From NCBI RefSeq assembly GCF_030680185.1, contig NZ_JAUXVZ010000054.1:171121-235120 (forward strand): DNA of 64,000 nt, in the 5' to 3' direction. Under the pieces are notes generated by a model. It was not told the DNA's origin, ran no database searches, and saw only the letters and a list, made by a program, of their open reading frames with translations. Shown here one piece after another: positions 53,913 to 64,000 of this stretch. Source of the DNA: Phenylobacterium sp. (lineage in GTDB: Bacteria; Pseudomonadota; Alphaproteobacteria; Caulobacterales; Caulobacteraceae). The position numbers were made by a program, and so were the translations under genes. Position 1 is the first letter of the stretch, and every line of letters starts with the position of its first letter.

Positions 53913-55225
53913 GCGATGATCGCCTTGAGTGCGTCTTCCAGCGGCAGGGACTGGCGCTCGCCCGTGGCGCGGCGCTTGATCTCCACCTTGCCCTCGGCGA
54001 CGCCCTTGGGGCCGATGATCAGCTGCCAGGGCACGCCGATCAGGTCCATGGCGGCGAACTTGGCGCCCGGCCGCTCGTCGGTGTCGTCCAGCAGGGGATC
54101 CTTGCCGGCGTCGCGCAGGGCGCCATAGGCCTGCTCACAGGCGAGATCCACGGCCGCGTCGCCGGGCCGCAGGTTGATCACCGCCACGCCGAAGGGCGCC
54201 ACGGACTCCGGCCAGATGATGCCGGCCTCGTCATGGCTGGCCTCGATGATGCCGCCCACCAGGCGCGAAACGCCGACGCCGTAGGAGCCGCCATGGATCG
54301 GCCGCTCCTGGCCGTCCGGCCCGGTGACCACGGCGCGCATGGGCTTGGAGTACTTTTCGCCGAAATAGAAGATGTGACCGACCTCGATGCCTCGGGCCGA
54401 CAGGCGGTCGGACTCGTCGACTTCAGACTCGAAACGCGCCTGTTCGTGCATGTCCTCGGTGGCCGCATAGAGGGCGGTGCGCTGGTCGACGATGGGCTGC
54501 AGATCGCCGTCCCAGTCCACGTCGCCAGGGGGCGGCATTTCCACCAGGTCGCGATGGCAGAAGACCTGACTCTCGCCGGTCTCGGCCAGGATGATGAATT
54601 CGTGGCTCAGATCGCCGCCGATGGGGCCGGGATCGGCGCGCATGGGCACGGCCTTCAGCCCCAGGCGGGCGAAGGTGTTCAGATAGGCTACGAACATACG
54701 GTTGTAGGACCGGCGGGCTGCGGCCTCGTCGATGTCGAAGGAATAGGCGTCCTTCATCAGGAATTCCCGCCCGCGCATCACGCCGAACCGGGGGCGGCGC
54801 TCGTCGCGGAACTTCCACTGGATGTTATAGAAGTTCTTGGGCAGGTCCTTGTAGCTCTTCACATGGGCCCGGAAGATCTCGGTGATCACCTCTTCGGCGG
54901 TGGGCCCATAGAGCAGATCGCGCTCATGGCGGTCGGTGATGCGCAGCATCTCGTCGCCATAGTCGTCGTAACGCCCGCTCTCACGCCACAGGTCGGCCAG
55001 CTGCAGGGTCGGCATCAGCACCTCGATGGCGCCGGCCCGGTCCATCTCCTCGCGGACGATCTGCTCGATCTTCTTCAGGACGCGGAGGCCCAGCGGCAGC
55101 CAGGCATAGATGCCCGCCGCCTCCTGGCGGATCATTCCGGCGCGCAGCATCAGCTGGTGCGAGGCGATCTGGGCGTCAGAGGGCGCCTCACGCAGCGTGG
55201 GAATGAAATAACGCGAAAGACGCAT
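53909..55225 (-). CDS. proS: prolyl-tRNA synthetase, short alphaproteobacterial type
   Basis: 438 residues. The class-II motifs are visible: motif 1 in [19 protein letters not shown], motif 2 in [19 protein letters not shown], and motif 3 in [18 protein letters not shown]. The roughly 180-residue editing (INS) insertion of E. coli ProS is absent, as usual in alphaproteobacteria. ATG 55225 gives [19 protein letters not shown]. It heads proS-lolC-lolD. Confidence 0.95.
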   Translation of the reverse strand: MRLSRYFIPTLREAPSDAQIASHQLMLRAGMIRQEAAGIYAWLPLGLRVLKKIEQIVREEMDRAGAIEVLMPTLQLADLWRESGRYDDYGDEMLRITDRHERDLLYGPTAEEVITEIFRAHVKSYKDLPKNFYNIQWKFRDERRPRFGVMRGREFLMKDAYSFDIDEAAARRSYNRMFVAYLNTFARLGLKAVPMRADPGPIGGDLSHEFIILAETGESQVFCHRDLVEMPPPGDVDWDGDLQPIVDQRTALYAATEDMHEQARFESEVDESDRLSARGIEVGHIFYFGEKYSKPMRAVVTGPDGQERPIHGGSYGVGVSRLVGGIIEASHDEAGIIWPESVAPFGVAVINLRPGDAAVDLACEQAYGALRDAGKDPLLDDTDERPGAKFAAMDLIGVPWQLIIGPKGVAEGKVEIKRRATGERQSLPLEDALKAIIA

Positions 55226-55304
55226 GCGTTCGGGGCCTTCGTACCAGACTCTTCGGAATAGGCCCTGATTAGCCTTGCGCGTCTGACCTTGGCAATCGAA
55301 GCGT

Positions 55305-55341
55305 CGAAAAGAAGGCCGCCGGCGCAAGGCGGGCGGCCTCC
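55305..55341 (-). terminator. terminator in the DUF1467-proS gap
   Basis: On the minus strand GGCCGCC and GGCGGCC pair across about twelve bases and are followed by TTCTTTTC. It lies 180 bases after the DUF1467 stop and before proS. The 295-base gap (55226-55520) otherwise shows no gene or RNA that I can recognise. Confidence 0.6.
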
Positions 55342-55520
55342 AAGTTGGTCATCGGGGAAAACGCTACGCAAGCCGGCGACGCCGCTTGGCTGAGACCGTT
55401 GTAACCCCCGTAACATCGAATGCGCGCCCATCTCGGGCCCAGGCGGGAAAGACGCGCCGAGTTCGCCCAATTTGCAGGCGTCACCGTCTTGGAGCGCGTA
55501 AGGCCTGGGCGCCGGAGCGC

Positions 55521-55781
55521 CTAGTAGTTGGCCGGCCCCGTGGGCATGGGGATGACGCCGGACCAGATCACCGCCCAGACCACCACGAAGACGATCGCCG
55601 AGACCCAGGTGGTGGTGATGAACTTGCGCTTGAGCTTGGGATCAACCGGCGCGCCGGGATCGCCACCGTCGCCCTTGTCGATGCCGGCCTCGGCGTGGCT
55701 GATGGTGCCCAACGGCAGGACGGCGAAGAGCACCACCCACCAGATGATCAGATAGGTCGCAATCCCGGTCGTTACGCCCAT
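55521..55781 (-). CDS. DUF1467 family membrane protein
   Basis: 86 residues with two membrane helices (ATYLIIWWVVLFAVLPLG near the N-terminus, and TTTWVSAIVFVVVWAVIWSG near the C-terminus). A soluble Asp/Gly/Pro-rich loop separates them. Function is unknown; the family is nearly confined to alphaproteobacteria and often sits by mce or proS. The ATG overlaps the mce stop as TGATG. Confidence 0.87.
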   Translation of the reverse strand: MGVTTGIATYLIIWWVVLFAVLPLGTISHAEAGIDKGDGGDPGAPVDPKLKRKFITTTWVSAIVFVVVWAVIWSGVIPMPTGPANY

Positions 55782-56203
55782 CAGTGGGCCTCCTGCGGCG
55801 TTTCCATGAGTTCGACCAGCACGCCGCCCATATTCTTGGGATGGACGAAGATCACAGGCGTTCCATGCGCCCCGATCCGCGGCTCGCCCGTGCCCAGCAC
55901 GGTGGCGCCCTTGGCCCGCATCTCGTCGCGGGCGGCCAGGATATCCTCGACCTCGAAGCAGATGTGATGCTGGCCGCCGGCCGGATTCTTGGCCAGGAAG
56001 CCGATCAGCGGCGAATTCTCGCCCAGCGGCTCGATCAGTTCGATCTGCGAATTGGGCAGGTTGACGAAGCAGACCCAGACCCCCTGCTCCTCCATCGCCC
56101 ATTTCTCGGTGATGGAGGTGGCGCCCAGGACGTCGCGATACATGCGCACGGCGTCGTCGATGGAGGGGGTGGCGACCCCCACATGGTTCAGTTTCCCGAT
56201 CAT
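55781..56203 (-). CDS. mce: methylmalonyl-CoA epimerase
   Basis: 140-residue VOC-fold enzyme of propionate metabolism. Metal ligands are in KLNHVGVATPSIDDAV (His6 region), QIELIEPLG, GGQHHICFEVEDI and GGVLVELME. It interconverts the R and S forms before methylmalonyl-CoA mutase. It lies 40 bases after rnj in the operon. Confidence 0.93.
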   Translation of the reverse strand: MIGKLNHVGVATPSIDDAVRMYRDVLGATSITEKWAMEEQGVWVCFVNLPNSQIELIEPLGENSPLIGFLAKNPAGGQHHICFEVEDILAARDEMRAKGATVLGTGEPRIGAHGTPVIFVHPKNMGGVLVELMETPQEAH

Positions 56204-56243
56204 GGCGCTGGTATACGCCCCCTGCCCCTACGGCGCGAAGACC

Positions 56244-57926
56244 CTAAAGTCGCAGGACGGTGGTCTCGACCACGGGCCGGCGGCCCCACACTCGCTGGCA
56301 GGCCTTCTTGACCGCCCGCGACATGGCGGTTTCGACCGCCTGGTCCAGATCGCGGTCGGCGCCGGACAGGCGTGACAAGGCGCGTTCGGCCTCTTCGGCC
56401 AGATCGTCGAGGGCCTCGTCCAGAGGATAGTCGTCATCGGTCGGCATGCCGATGGCGCGCACCTGCGGACCCGAGGTGATCTTGCCGCGGCTGTCCAGGG
56501 CGACGGCGACCGTGACCACGCCGTTGTGGGCGGCATGGCGGCGCTCGCGCAGGGCCTCCCCGTTCTCGCTGACCACCACATTGGCGTCGACGAACAGCCG
56601 GCCAGCCGGCGTCTCATCGATGATCTCGGCCCGACCCGGCGCCAGACGAACCATGTCGCCATTGCGGGGGGCGACCGTCTGGGGAACCTGCAGGTCCCGG
56701 GCGAAGGCCGCATGCTCCAGCAGGTGCCGGCGCTCGCCATGGGTGGGGATGGCGATCTGCGGCCGCGCCCAGGCGTACATGCGCGCCAACTCGTCCCGGC
56801 AGGGGTGGCCAGAGACGTGGATGCCGGGATGGTCGTTATCGGTGTAGAGCCGCACGCCGCGGTCGGCCATGCGGTTCTGCAGGTTGCGGATGGCGATCTC
56901 GTTGCCGGGGATGACCCGCGAGGAGAAGACGCAGGAATCGCCCTTGCCCAGGTTCACGTGGGGATGATTTCCCTCCGAGATGCGCGAGAGGGCCGCGCGC
57001 GCCTCGCCCTGGCTGCCGGTGCACAGATAGAGGATGGAGTCGGCGGGGAAGTAGCCGGCCTCGCTCTCGTTGACGAAGTCCTTCAGGCCCTTGAACAGAC
57101 CGACGGACCGGGCGGCGGCCGCCATCCGGTGCATGGAGCGGCCCACCAGGCAGACCCGGCGGCCATTGGCCTCAGCGGCCCGGATCACCGAATCCATTCG
57201 CGCCACATTGGAGGCGAAGCAGGCCACGGCGACCTTGCCCTTCAGCTCGCCGATCAGCCGGGCCAGCGCATCGCGAACGTCGGCCTCGGAGCCGGACTCG
57301 CCCTCGACGAAGACATTGGTGGAATCGCACACCATGGCCAGGACGCCCTCGTCCCCCAGCTGGCGGATGAAAGCCTCGTCGGTGGCCGAGCCGAGGACCG
57401 GATCGGGATCGATCTTCCAGTCGCCGGTGTGCAGCACGGTGCCCAGCGGCGTGCGGATCGACAGGCCGTTGGGCTCGGGGATCGAGTGGGTCAGGGTGAT
57501 CAGGTCGATCTCGAAGGGCCCGAGCGTCACCCGGCCGCCCAGCGGCACCACATTGATCTCCACCTGCCCCTCAAGGCCCCCCTCCCGCAGCTTCTCGCGC
57601 AGCAGGAAGGCGGTAAACGGGGTCGCGTAGAGCGGCGCGCGCAGGCGCGGCCACAGCCAGGCCACGGCGCCGATATGGTCTTCATGGGCGTGCGTCAGGA
57701 CGATGCCCAGGATGTCGTCGGCATGCTCCTCGATGAATTCCGGATCGGGCAGGATCAGGTCCACGCCGGGCGTCGTCAGGTCGCCGAAGGTCACGCCGAG
57801 ATCGACGATGATCCACTTGCGCGCATGGGGCGGCCCGAAGCCGTAGAGATTGAAGTTCATCCCGATCTCGTTCGACCCGCCGAGCGGAAGGAAGACGAGT
57901 TCGTCCTGGTTCTTGTTGGCGGCCAT
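56244..57926 (-). CDS. rnj: ribonuclease J
   Basis: 560 residues, metallo-beta-lactamase/beta-CASP nuclease for RNA processing and decay. The active site HAHEDH is in LTHAHEDHIGAVAW (about residues 78-91), with MVCDSTNVFVEGESGSE and the beta-CASP ACFASNVARMDSV. It starts [20 protein letters not shown]. The coaX stop overlaps its ATG as TGATG. Confidence 0.96.
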   Translation of the reverse strand: MAANKNQDELVFLPLGGSNEIGMNFNLYGFGPPHARKWIIVDLGVTFGDLTTPGVDLILPDPEFIEEHADDILGIVLTHAHEDHIGAVAWLWPRLRAPLYATPFTAFLLREKLREGGLEGQVEINVVPLGGRVTLGPFEIDLITLTHSIPEPNGLSIRTPLGTVLHTGDWKIDPDPVLGSATDEAFIRQLGDEGVLAMVCDSTNVFVEGESGSEADVRDALARLIGELKGKVAVACFASNVARMDSVIRAAEANGRRVCLVGRSMHRMAAAARSVGLFKGLKDFVNESEAGYFPADSILYLCTGSQGEARAALSRISEGNHPHVNLGKGDSCVFSSRVIPGNEIAIRNLQNRMADRGVRLYTDNDHPGIHVSGHPCRDELARMYAWARPQIAIPTHGERRHLLEHAAFARDLQVPQTVAPRNGDMVRLAPGRAEIIDETPAGRLFVDANVVVSENGEALRERRHAAHNGVVTVAVALDSRGKITSGPQVRAIGMPTDDDYPLDEALDDLAEEAERALSRLSGADRDLDQAVETAMSRAVKKACQRVWGRRPVVETTVLRL

Positions 57927-58699
57927 CAGGCGCCTCCGAGGTTGCGGCGGTGGATCTCCAGCAGACCCCGTATGGTCAGGTCGGGATCGAAGTGGTCGAT
58001 CGCCAGACTAGCCCCGTGGAAAAGCGAAGCGACGCCGCCGGTTGCAATCACCGTCAGCGGTTGCGGCCATTCGGCCTTGATGCGGGTGATCAGGCCCTCG
58101 ATCAGGGCGATATAGCCCCAGAAGACCCCAGACTGCATGGCGCCGACCGTGTCCTTGCCGATGACCTGCTGCGGCTTCTGGATCGCCACCCGCGGCAGCT
58201 TGGCGGCTGCGGCGTGCAGGGCCTCCATCGACAGATTGATCCCGGGCGCGATCACCCCGCCCTCGAAGCCGCCGTCCTCGGCGATCACGTCGAAGGTGGT
58301 GGCGGTGCCGGAGTCGATGACGATCAGCGGGCCGGAGTACTGGATATGCGCGCCGATGGCGTTCACCAGCCGGTCGGCGCCAGCCTCCGACGGCTTGTCG
58401 ATCCGGACAGCGATGCCGAGCTTGGCGTTCTCGCCGATCACCAGGGGTTCAACATGCAGGTAGCGGCGGGCCAGGTTGCGCAGGTTGAAGATCGACTGCG
58501 GCACCACGCTGGAGATGATGCAGGCGTCCAGCACGCCGAACTGCAGGCCGGCCATGTGCAGGAGTTGCGAGAGCCAGACGGCGTATTCATCGGCCGTGCG
58601 CGTCGAGTCCGTGGCCGCCCGCCACTGGGCGATCCAGGTGTCGCCGTCGTGCACGGCGAAGAGGGTGTTGGTGTTGCCCTGTTCGATGGCCAAGAGCAT
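57926..58699 (-). CDS. coaX: type III pantothenate kinase
   Basis: 257 residues, first step of coenzyme A synthesis. The phosphate-1 motif reads [11 protein letters not shown] with Glu in place of the usual Asp of Dx[14 protein letters not shown] and [13 protein letters not shown] are intact. The stop overlaps rnj and the start overlaps birA (TGATG at both ends). Confidence 0.95.
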   Translation of the reverse strand: MLLAIEQGNTNTLFAVHDGDTWIAQWRAATDSTRTADEYAVWLSQLLHMAGLQFGVLDACIISSVVPQSIFNLRNLARRYLHVEPLVIGENAKLGIAVRIDKPSEAGADRLVNAIGAHIQYSGPLIVIDSGTATTFDVIAEDGGFEGGVIAPGINLSMEALHAAAAKLPRVAIQKPQQVIGKDTVGAMQSGVFWGYIALIEGLITRIKAEWPQPLTVIATGGVASLFHGASLAIDHFDPDLTIRGLLEIHRRNLGGA

Positions 58700-59442
58700 C
58701 AGGCGTCTCCAAAGAAAACATCGCCGGCGGTGATCCGCCGGACCTGACCGTCGGCCAGCCGCAACCGCAGGGCGCCGTCGGCCTCCATGCCCTCGGCGAC
58801 GCCCTCCACCGTCTCTTGCGGCAGGCGGGCGATGCAGGGCTGGCCCAGGCCATGGGCCCGCAGGGTCCAGCCCTGAGCGATGGCCTCAAAGCCTTGAACC
58901 GCCCAGAGACTACGCCAGGTTTCGAAGGCCGTCGCCAGGACCTCCAGGGCCGCCTGCGGCTCCGGCGGCGGACCTGGCATATGTTCGGCGAAGGTGGTGG
59001 CGGGGCGTTCGGCGGCCACCGGCGCGGCGGCGAGATTGATCCCGATGCCAATCGCCAGCCAGATACGCCCGTCGGGCCGCGCGCCGGACTCCACCAGGAT
59101 GCCGGCGGCCTTGCGACCGCCGATCAGCAGATCGTTCGGCCATTTGACGCTGACGAGGCCGGCGCCCAGGAACTGCTCGGCCAGATCGGCCGCAGCCAGG
59201 GCGGCGACGAAGGACAGTTGCGCCGCCTCGGCCGCTGGCCTGTCGGTGACCATCAGCAGGGTGGCGGCAAGGTTGCCCGATCGCGTCTCCCAAGGCCGGC
59301 CACGGCGGCCGCGCCCTGCGGTCTGGTTCAGGGCGGCGATCCACTGGGAGCCCGCCTCGCCGGCCTCGGCACGCCGTCGGGCCTCGGCGTTGGTGGAGTC
59401 GAGCTCGTCGTAGAACGCGATCGGCGGGTGGACGCTGGCCAA
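58699..59442 (-). CDS. birA: biotin-acetyl-CoA-carboxylase ligase, no DNA-binding domain
   Basis: 247-residue class I BirA. The biotinyl-AMP site is [20 protein letters not shown], followed by [18 protein letters not shown]. The HTH repressor domain of E. coli BirA is absent. The start is TTG 59440-59442 ([14 protein letters not shown]), immediately after the nuoN stop; no ATG fits. Confidence 0.93.
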   Translation of the reverse strand: MASVHPPIAFYDELDSTNAEARRRAEAGEAGSQWIAALNQTAGRGRRGRPWETRSGNLAATLLMVTDRPAAEAAQLSFVAALAAADLAEQFLGAGLVSVKWPNDLLIGGRKAAGILVESGARPDGRIWLAIGIGINLAAAPVAAERPATTFAEHMPGPPPEPQAALEVLATAFETWRSLWAVQGFEAIAQGWTLRAHGLGQPCIARLPQETVEGVAEGMEADGALRLRLADGQVRRITAGDVFFGDA

Positions 59443-59443
59443 A

Positions 59444-60874
59444 TCAGGCCAGGCCGAAGGCGGCGGCCGCAGCCGCAGCCAGCGGATCTATGAAGGTCAG
59501 GGCCACCAGCACGACCGGGAAGGTGAACAAGGCGAGCGCGATGGCGATCGCCTTGGCCTCCAGCGGCGGGGTGTCAACGCCGCCGACGGGGGCGTCGAAC
59601 CACATCACCTTGATCAGGCGCAGATAGTAGAAGGCCGCCACCACGCTGCCGACCAGGGCCACGACCGCGGCGATCCCGAGGCCGGCGCCGATGGCCGCCT
59701 TGAACACATAGAACTTGGCCCAGAAGCCCGAGAACGGCGGCAGGCCCAGCGCCGAGAGCGCGAACGCGCTCATGGCGAGCGCAATGCCGGGGCGTTCCTT
59801 GAACAGGCCCGCCATATCCGAAATGGTCTCCATCGGACGACCATCGCGCGACAGGGCCGCCAAGCAGGCGAAGAAGCCGGTCACGTCCACCATGTAGAGG
59901 ACCATGAAGACCAGCATGGCCTGGATGCCGGCGGCGTCGCCGGACGCCAGGCCCAGCACCGCATAGCCGATATTGGCGATCGAGGAATAGGCCCACAGGC
60001 GCTTGAGATTGGTCTGCGCCAGGCCGGCGAAGGCGCCGACGGCGACGGAGGCCAGCGCGACGATCACCAGGATCTGGCGCCATTGGTCGGCCGCGCCGCC
60101 GAAGCCCTCAGCCAGAACCCGGGCGAACAGCACCATGGCCGCCATCTTGGGGGCCGCGCCGAAGAAGGCCACGACCGGGGTCGGCGCGCCCTCATAGACG
60201 TCGGGCGTCCACATGTGGAACGGCGCCGCCGAAATCTTGAACGCCAGGCCGCAGATCAGGAAGACCAGGCCAAACAGCACGCCCACGCCTGCGCCGCCCT
60301 CGACCGACTGGGCGATGATGTCGAAATGGGTCGAGCCGGCGAAACCGTAGATCAGCGAGGCGCCATAGAGCAGCAGGCCCGAGGACAGGGCGCCAAGCAC
60401 GAAATACTTCAGGCCGGCCTCGGAGGCCTTGGCGTTGTCCCGATGAATGGCGGCCAGGACGTAGAGGGCCAGGGAGTGGAGCTCGACGCCGATATAGAGC
60501 GAGATCAGGTCGCCGGCCGAGGCCATCATCCCCATGCCCAGCGCGGCCAGGATGATCAGGACGGGGAACTCGAAATTGTTGACGCCGCGGCGCTGGAACC
60601 AGGGCTGGCCGAGCGGAATGGCGATGGCGCTGGCGGCGTAGATCGCCACCTTGGCGAAGGCCGAGGCCTGGTCGGCGATCAGACCGCCGGAGAATCCACG
60701 TCCCATCGGGCCCAGCACGGCGGCTGCGCCGGCGGCGACCAGCAGGGCCACGGCGGCCAGGCTGAAGACCGCATTGGCGCGGCTCTGGAAGGCGCCCCAG
60801 ACCAGCAGGGCGAGCGCGCCTGCGGCCAGGATCACCTCGGGAAGGGCGAGGCTCAGATCAGCGGAGAAATTCAT
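59444..60874 (-). CDS. nuoN: NADH-quinone oxidoreductase subunit N
   Basis: 476 residues with 13-14 membrane helices, an antiporter-like proton channel subunit of complex I. The conserved Lys/Glu helix region and GLPPFSGFWAKFYVFKAAI are recognisable. It is the last nuo gene, followed without gap by birA. Confidence 0.96.
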   Translation of the reverse strand: MNFSADLSLALPEVILAAGALALLVWGAFQSRANAVFSLAAVALLVAAGAAAVLGPMGRGFSGGLIADQASAFAKVAIYAASAIAIPLGQPWFQRRGVNNFEFPVLIILAALGMGMMASAGDLISLYIGVELHSLALYVLAAIHRDNAKASEAGLKYFVLGALSSGLLLYGASLIYGFAGSTHFDIIAQSVEGGAGVGVLFGLVFLICGLAFKISAAPFHMWTPDVYEGAPTPVVAFFGAAPKMAAMVLFARVLAEGFGGAADQWRQILVIVALASVAVGAFAGLAQTNLKRLWAYSSIANIGYAVLGLASGDAAGIQAMLVFMVLYMVDVTGFFACLAALSRDGRPMETISDMAGLFKERPGIALAMSAFALSALGLPPFSGFWAKFYVFKAAIGAGLGIAAVVALVGSVVAAFYYLRLIKVMWFDAPVGGVDTPPLEAKAIAIALALFTFPVVLVALTFIDPLAAAAAAAFGLA

Positions 60875-60887
60875 CGCAAAAGCCCCC

Positions 60888-62375
60888 TCACCCGCCGGTC
60901 GCAGCGCGGTAGACCGCGACCAGATTGTCGACCGAGGTCTGGGTGATGTCGAAAACGGCGGCCGGATAGATGCCGAGATAGAGGGTGCCCAGGATCAGGG
61001 GGGCGAAGATCGCCACCTCCCGCCAATTGAGGTCCTTGATCTCGGCCAGGGCCGGATTGGTGAGTTCGCCGAACACGACCCGCCGATACAGGCTGAGCGC
61101 ATAGACGGCCGAGAGGATGACGCCGGTGGCCGCCACGATGGCCGCCCAGGTCGAGGCCTGATAGGCGCCGGTCATGGTCAGGATTTCGCCGACGAAGCCC
61201 GAGGTGCCCGGCAGGCCCACATTGCCCATGGTGAACAGCAGGAAGATGGCCGCGTACCAGGGCATGCGGTTCACCAGCCCGCCATAGAAGGCGATTTCGC
61301 GGGTGTGCATCCGGTCATAGACCACGCCGACGCAGAGGAAGAGCGCGCCGGAGATCAGGCCGTGGCTGACCATCTGGAAGATGGCGCCCTGCTCGCCCTG
61401 GGCGTTGCCCGAGAAGATGCCGAGCGTCACGAAGCCCATGTGGGCCACCGACGAATAGGCGATCAGCGTCTTGATGTCGGTCTGCCGGAAGGCGACCAGC
61501 GAGGTGTAGACGATGGCGATCACCGACAGGGCGAAGACCAGCGGCGTGAAGAAGACCGACGCGTCGGGGAACATGGGCAGCGAGAAGCGCATGAACCCAT
61601 AGCCTCCCATCTTCAGCAGCACGCCGGCCAGGATCACCGAACCGGCGGTGGGCGCTTCCACGTGCGCGTCGGGCAGCCAGGTGTGCACCGGCCACATGGG
61701 CATCTTCACCGCGAAGGAGGCGAAGAAGGCCAGCCACAGCCAGATCTGGATCTCCTGACCGAAGTCGTAGGTCATGAGTTCCGGGATCGAGGAGGTGCCG
61801 GTGATGCCGATCATGGCGAGCACGGCGGCCAGCATGAGCACCGAGCCCAGCAGGGTGTAGAGGAAGAACTTGAAGGCCGCATAGACCCGGTTCTTACCGC
61901 CCCAGACCCCGATGATCAGGAACATCGGCGCCAGGCCGAACTCGAAGAAGACGTAGAAGAGGATCAGGTCCAGCGCGCAGAACACGCCGATGACCAGGGT
62001 CTCCAGCGCCAGGAAGGCGATGAGATATTCCTCAATGCGATACTCGATCGAGCGCCAGGAGGCGGCGATGCAGAGCGGCATCAGGAAGGCGGTGAGCACC
62101 ACGAACAGCACCGAAATGCCGTCGACGCCCATCCGGTAATGGAGCCCGCCGAACCAGGCGAAGTCCTCGACGAACTGGAAGTCGGCCGTGGTGCGGTCGA
62201 ACTGGCCGAGCATGACCAGGGACAGGGCCAGCGTCACCAGCGTGGTGACGAGCGCGATCCATTTGGCCAGATCCGCCGACTTGGCGCTGCCGGCCGGCGC
62301 GATGAACCGCAGGGCCAGGATGGCCGCGATGCCCGCGACGGGCGCGTAGGTGATGAGCGAGAGAATGCCGGTCAT
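60888..62375 (-). CDS. nuoM: NADH-quinone oxidoreductase subunit M
   Basis: A 495-residue antiporter-like subunit. The family signature is [20 protein letters not shown] followed by [33 protein letters not shown] and a TSGFVGEIL region follow. It lies 14 bases after nuoL. Confidence 0.97.
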   Translation of the reverse strand: MTGILSLITYAPVAGIAAILALRFIAPAGSAKSADLAKWIALVTTLVTLALSLVMLGQFDRTTADFQFVEDFAWFGGLHYRMGVDGISVLFVVLTAFLMPLCIAASWRSIEYRIEEYLIAFLALETLVIGVFCALDLILFYVFFEFGLAPMFLIIGVWGGKNRVYAAFKFFLYTLLGSVLMLAAVLAMIGITGTSSIPELMTYDFGQEIQIWLWLAFFASFAVKMPMWPVHTWLPDAHVEAPTAGSVILAGVLLKMGGYGFMRFSLPMFPDASVFFTPLVFALSVIAIVYTSLVAFRQTDIKTLIAYSSVAHMGFVTLGIFSGNAQGEQGAIFQMVSHGLISGALFLCVGVVYDRMHTREIAFYGGLVNRMPWYAAIFLLFTMGNVGLPGTSGFVGEILTMTGAYQASTWAAIVAATGVILSAVYALSLYRRVVFGELTNPALAEIKDLNWREVAIFAPLILGTLYLGIYPAAVFDITQTSVDNLVAVYRAATGG

Positions 62376-62389
62376 GACTTATCCCCGCC

Positions 62390-64000
62390 TCAGGCCGCCC
62401 AGGCGTAGAGCGCGAAGGACAGAAGCCCCGCCACCCCAAGCAGCATCACGAACGCATAGTGGTAGACGAAGCCCGTCTGCAGCTTGCCGGTCCGTCGGCC
62501 GATCGCCGCGGAGACGGCGGCCACGCCGTTCGGGCCCGCCCCATCGATGATCTTCTGGTCGCCGACCTTCCAGAAAAGGTCGCCCAGACCGCGGGCGGCC
62601 CGCACGAAAGTGGCGTTGTAAAGCTCGTCGAAGAACCACTTGTTGTAGAGGAAGCTCCAGACCGGACCCTCCTTGGCCGCCATCCGGGCGCCCAGGCCCT
62701 CGCGCAGCACATAGATGTAGAAGGCGGTCGCCAGGCCCAGCATGGAGGCCACCAGCGGGGCGTAAAGCACCCACTGCGGCACGTGATGAGCATGCTCGAG
62801 CACGTGGTTGTTCGGCGCGGTGAAGATGGCGCCGCGCCAGAACTCAGCCTGATGGTCACCGACGAAGTGCTCGACGAAGGCGAAGCCCGCCGCCACCGCG
62901 CCGACGGCGAGCAGCAGCAGAGGAACCACCATCACCAGCGGGCTCTCGTGCGGGGTATGGGCGTGATGATGCCCATGGTCGTGGGCGTCCGGCAGCGGCT
63001 CGTCATGGGTCTCATGCTGGGCCGGCGCATGGGCGTGATCGTCATGGGGCTCATGGCCCCACTTGGCGTGGCCGTGGAAGGTCATGAAGGCCAGGCGCCA
63101 GGAATAGTAGGCCGTCAGGGCCGCGGCCAGGATGCCGATCACGAAGGCGAAATAGGCGATGCCGTTCTCTTCGCCGGCCGCATAGGCCGCCTCGATGATG
63201 GTGTCCTTGGAATAGAAGCCCGCGAAGCCCAGGTGCAGGTCGGGGATGCCGAAGCCGGTGATGGCCAGGGTGCCGATAACCATCACCGCATAGGTGACGG
63301 GCAGCAGCTTCCACAGGGCGCCCATCTTCCGCATGTCCTGCTCATGGTGCATGCCGTGGATCACCGAGCCGGCGCCCAGGAACAGCAGAGCCTTGAAGAA
63401 GGCGTGGGTGAACAGGTGGAACATGGCCGCCTGGTAGGCGCCGACGCCGGCGGCGAAGAACATGTAGCCGAGCTGCGAACAGGTCGAATAGGCGATGACC
63501 CGCTTGATGTCGTTCTGGGCGAGCCCCACCGTGGCGGCGAACAGGGCGGTGACCGCGCCCACCAGGGTGACGATCTGCTTGGTCACAGGCGCGTATTCGA
63601 ACATCGGCGAGAGCAGGCAGACCATGTAGACGCCGGCCGTCACCATGGTGGCGGCGTGGATCAGGGCCGAGACAGGGGTCGGGCCTTCCATGGCGTCGGG
63701 CAGCCAGGTGTGCAGGAAGAATTGGGCCGACTTGCCCATGGCGCCGACGAACAGGAGCGCGCAGGCGAGGTCCATGGCGTGCCAGGTCTGGCCGGCGAAC
63801 TGCCAGCCGACGGCGGCGAATTCCTCAACCCGCGGGAAGATCTCGGCGAACTCGATGGTGCCGAACTTCCAGAAGACGGTGATGATGCCGAGCGCGAAGC
63901 CGAAGTCGCCCACCCGGTTGACCACGAAGGCCTGGATGGATGCGGCGTTGGCGGTGGGCTTCTTGAACCAGAAGCAGATCAGCAGATAGCTCGCCAGCCC
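62390..64000 (-). CDS. nuoL: NADH-quinone oxidoreductase subunit L, C-terminal part
   Basis: 537 residues are visible; the N-terminus lies beyond the right edge (the frame runs open to base 64000). Typical sequence is FFLHTWLPDAMEGPTPVSALIHAATMVTAG in overlapping blocks. A His-rich loop (about 62937-63084, around 15 His in 47 residues) lies between C-terminal helices. The last segment should include the lateral helix HL of complex I. Confidence 0.96.
   Translation of the reverse strand, partial: GLASYLLICFWFKKPTANAASIQAFVVNRVGDFGFALGIITVFWKFGTIEFAEIFPRVEEFAAVGWQFAGQTWHAMDLACALLFVGAMGKSAQFFLHTWLPDAMEGPTPVSALIHAATMVTAGVYMVCLLSPMFEYAPVTKQIVTLVGAVTALFAATVGLAQNDIKRVIAYSTCSQLGYMFFAAGVGAYQAAMFHLFTHAFFKALLFLGAGSVIHGMHHEQDMRKMGALWKLLPVTYAVMVIGTLAITGFGIPDLHLGFAGFYSKDTIIEAAYAAGEENGIAYFAFVIGILAAALTAYYSWRLAFMTFHGHAKWGHEPHDDHAHAPAQHETHDEPLPDAHDHGHHHAHTPHESPLVMVVPLLLLAVGAVAAGFAFVEHFVGDHQAEFWRGAIFTAPNNHVLEHAHHVPQWVLYAPLVASMLGLATAFYIYVLREGLGARMAAKEGPVWSFLYNKWFFDELYNATFVRAARGLGDLFWKVGDQKIIDGAGPNGVAAVSAAIGRRTGKLQTGFVYHYAFVMLLGVAGLLSFALYAWAA

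Noticed and set aside
55269..55484. 71-codon minus-strand frame between DUF1467 and proS
   Set aside because: No ribosome site, no recognisable family, and it spans the terminator hairpin at 55305-55341.

Overview
This window is 64 kb of GC-rich chromosomal core sequence from an alphaproteobacterium. It is most likely a member of the Caulobacteraceae (Caulobacter/Phenylobacterium type). Support comes from the fused ispDF gene, a PDH E1-beta subunit with its own lipoyl domain, LpxI rather than LpxH, a short ProS without the editing insertion, GTTC-N7-GTTC type LexA boxes, and a 30-residue SOS-controlled membrane peptide of SidA type next to dnaE. I see no mobile element, prophage, CRISPR array, rRNA or tRNA. 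No gap between genes exceeds about 295 bases. Protein identities rest on motif and family recognition, not on database searches.

Layout. 1-5.9 kb: dusB (cut by the window edge), ispDF, a fused membrane/spermidine-synthase-like gene, a CinA-type amidohydrolase, a RatA/COQ10-like gene and lipA. 6-8.7 kb: two plus-strand genes, a lipoprotein with an alpha/beta-hydrolase fold but no nucleophile, and an acyl-adenylating ligase. 8.7-17.2 kb: the pyruvate dehydrogenase operon pdhA-pdhB-GFA-pdhC-lpdA, an ftsB-like gene, an MFS gene and eno. 17.4-20.8 kb: rpmF, pyrG, secG, tpiA. 21-27.2 kb: a PpiD-like folding factor coupled to trpE, then trpG-trpD-trpC, with a small antisense membrane-protein gene between trpE and trpG. 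27.3-33 kb: lexA, comEC, gltX, gltA. 33-47.7 kb, all minus strand: the envelope and translation block rpsB-tsf-pyrH-frr-uppS-cdsA-dxr-rseP-bamA-skp-lpxD-fabZ-lpxA-lpxI-lpxB. 47.9-51.4 kb: sidA-like small gene and dnaE. 51.5-64 kb: a VOC-family gene on the plus strand, then minus-strand nuoL-M-N-birA-coaX-rnj-mce-DUF1467, followed after a terminator by proS-lolC-lolD.

The genes form tight, translationally coupled units. Start and stop codons overlap as ATGA, GTGA or TGATG at many junctions (pdhA/pdhB/GFA/pdhC, ppiD/trpE, trpD/trpC, lpxD/fabZ/lpxA, lpxI/lpxB, cdsA/dxr, proS/lolC, birA/coaX/rnj, mce/DUF1467). Several convergent pairs share a four-base CTAG or CTAA at their stop codons. Two DNA-damage control points are visible: the lexA promoter and the promoter of the SidA-like peptide, which also lies directly upstream of dnaE. 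The main leads are this SOS-controlled peptide/dnaE unit, the GFA gene inside the PDH operon, the nucleophile-less hydrolase, and an in-frame stop near the start of the MFS gene. Most of the rest is standard housekeeping.
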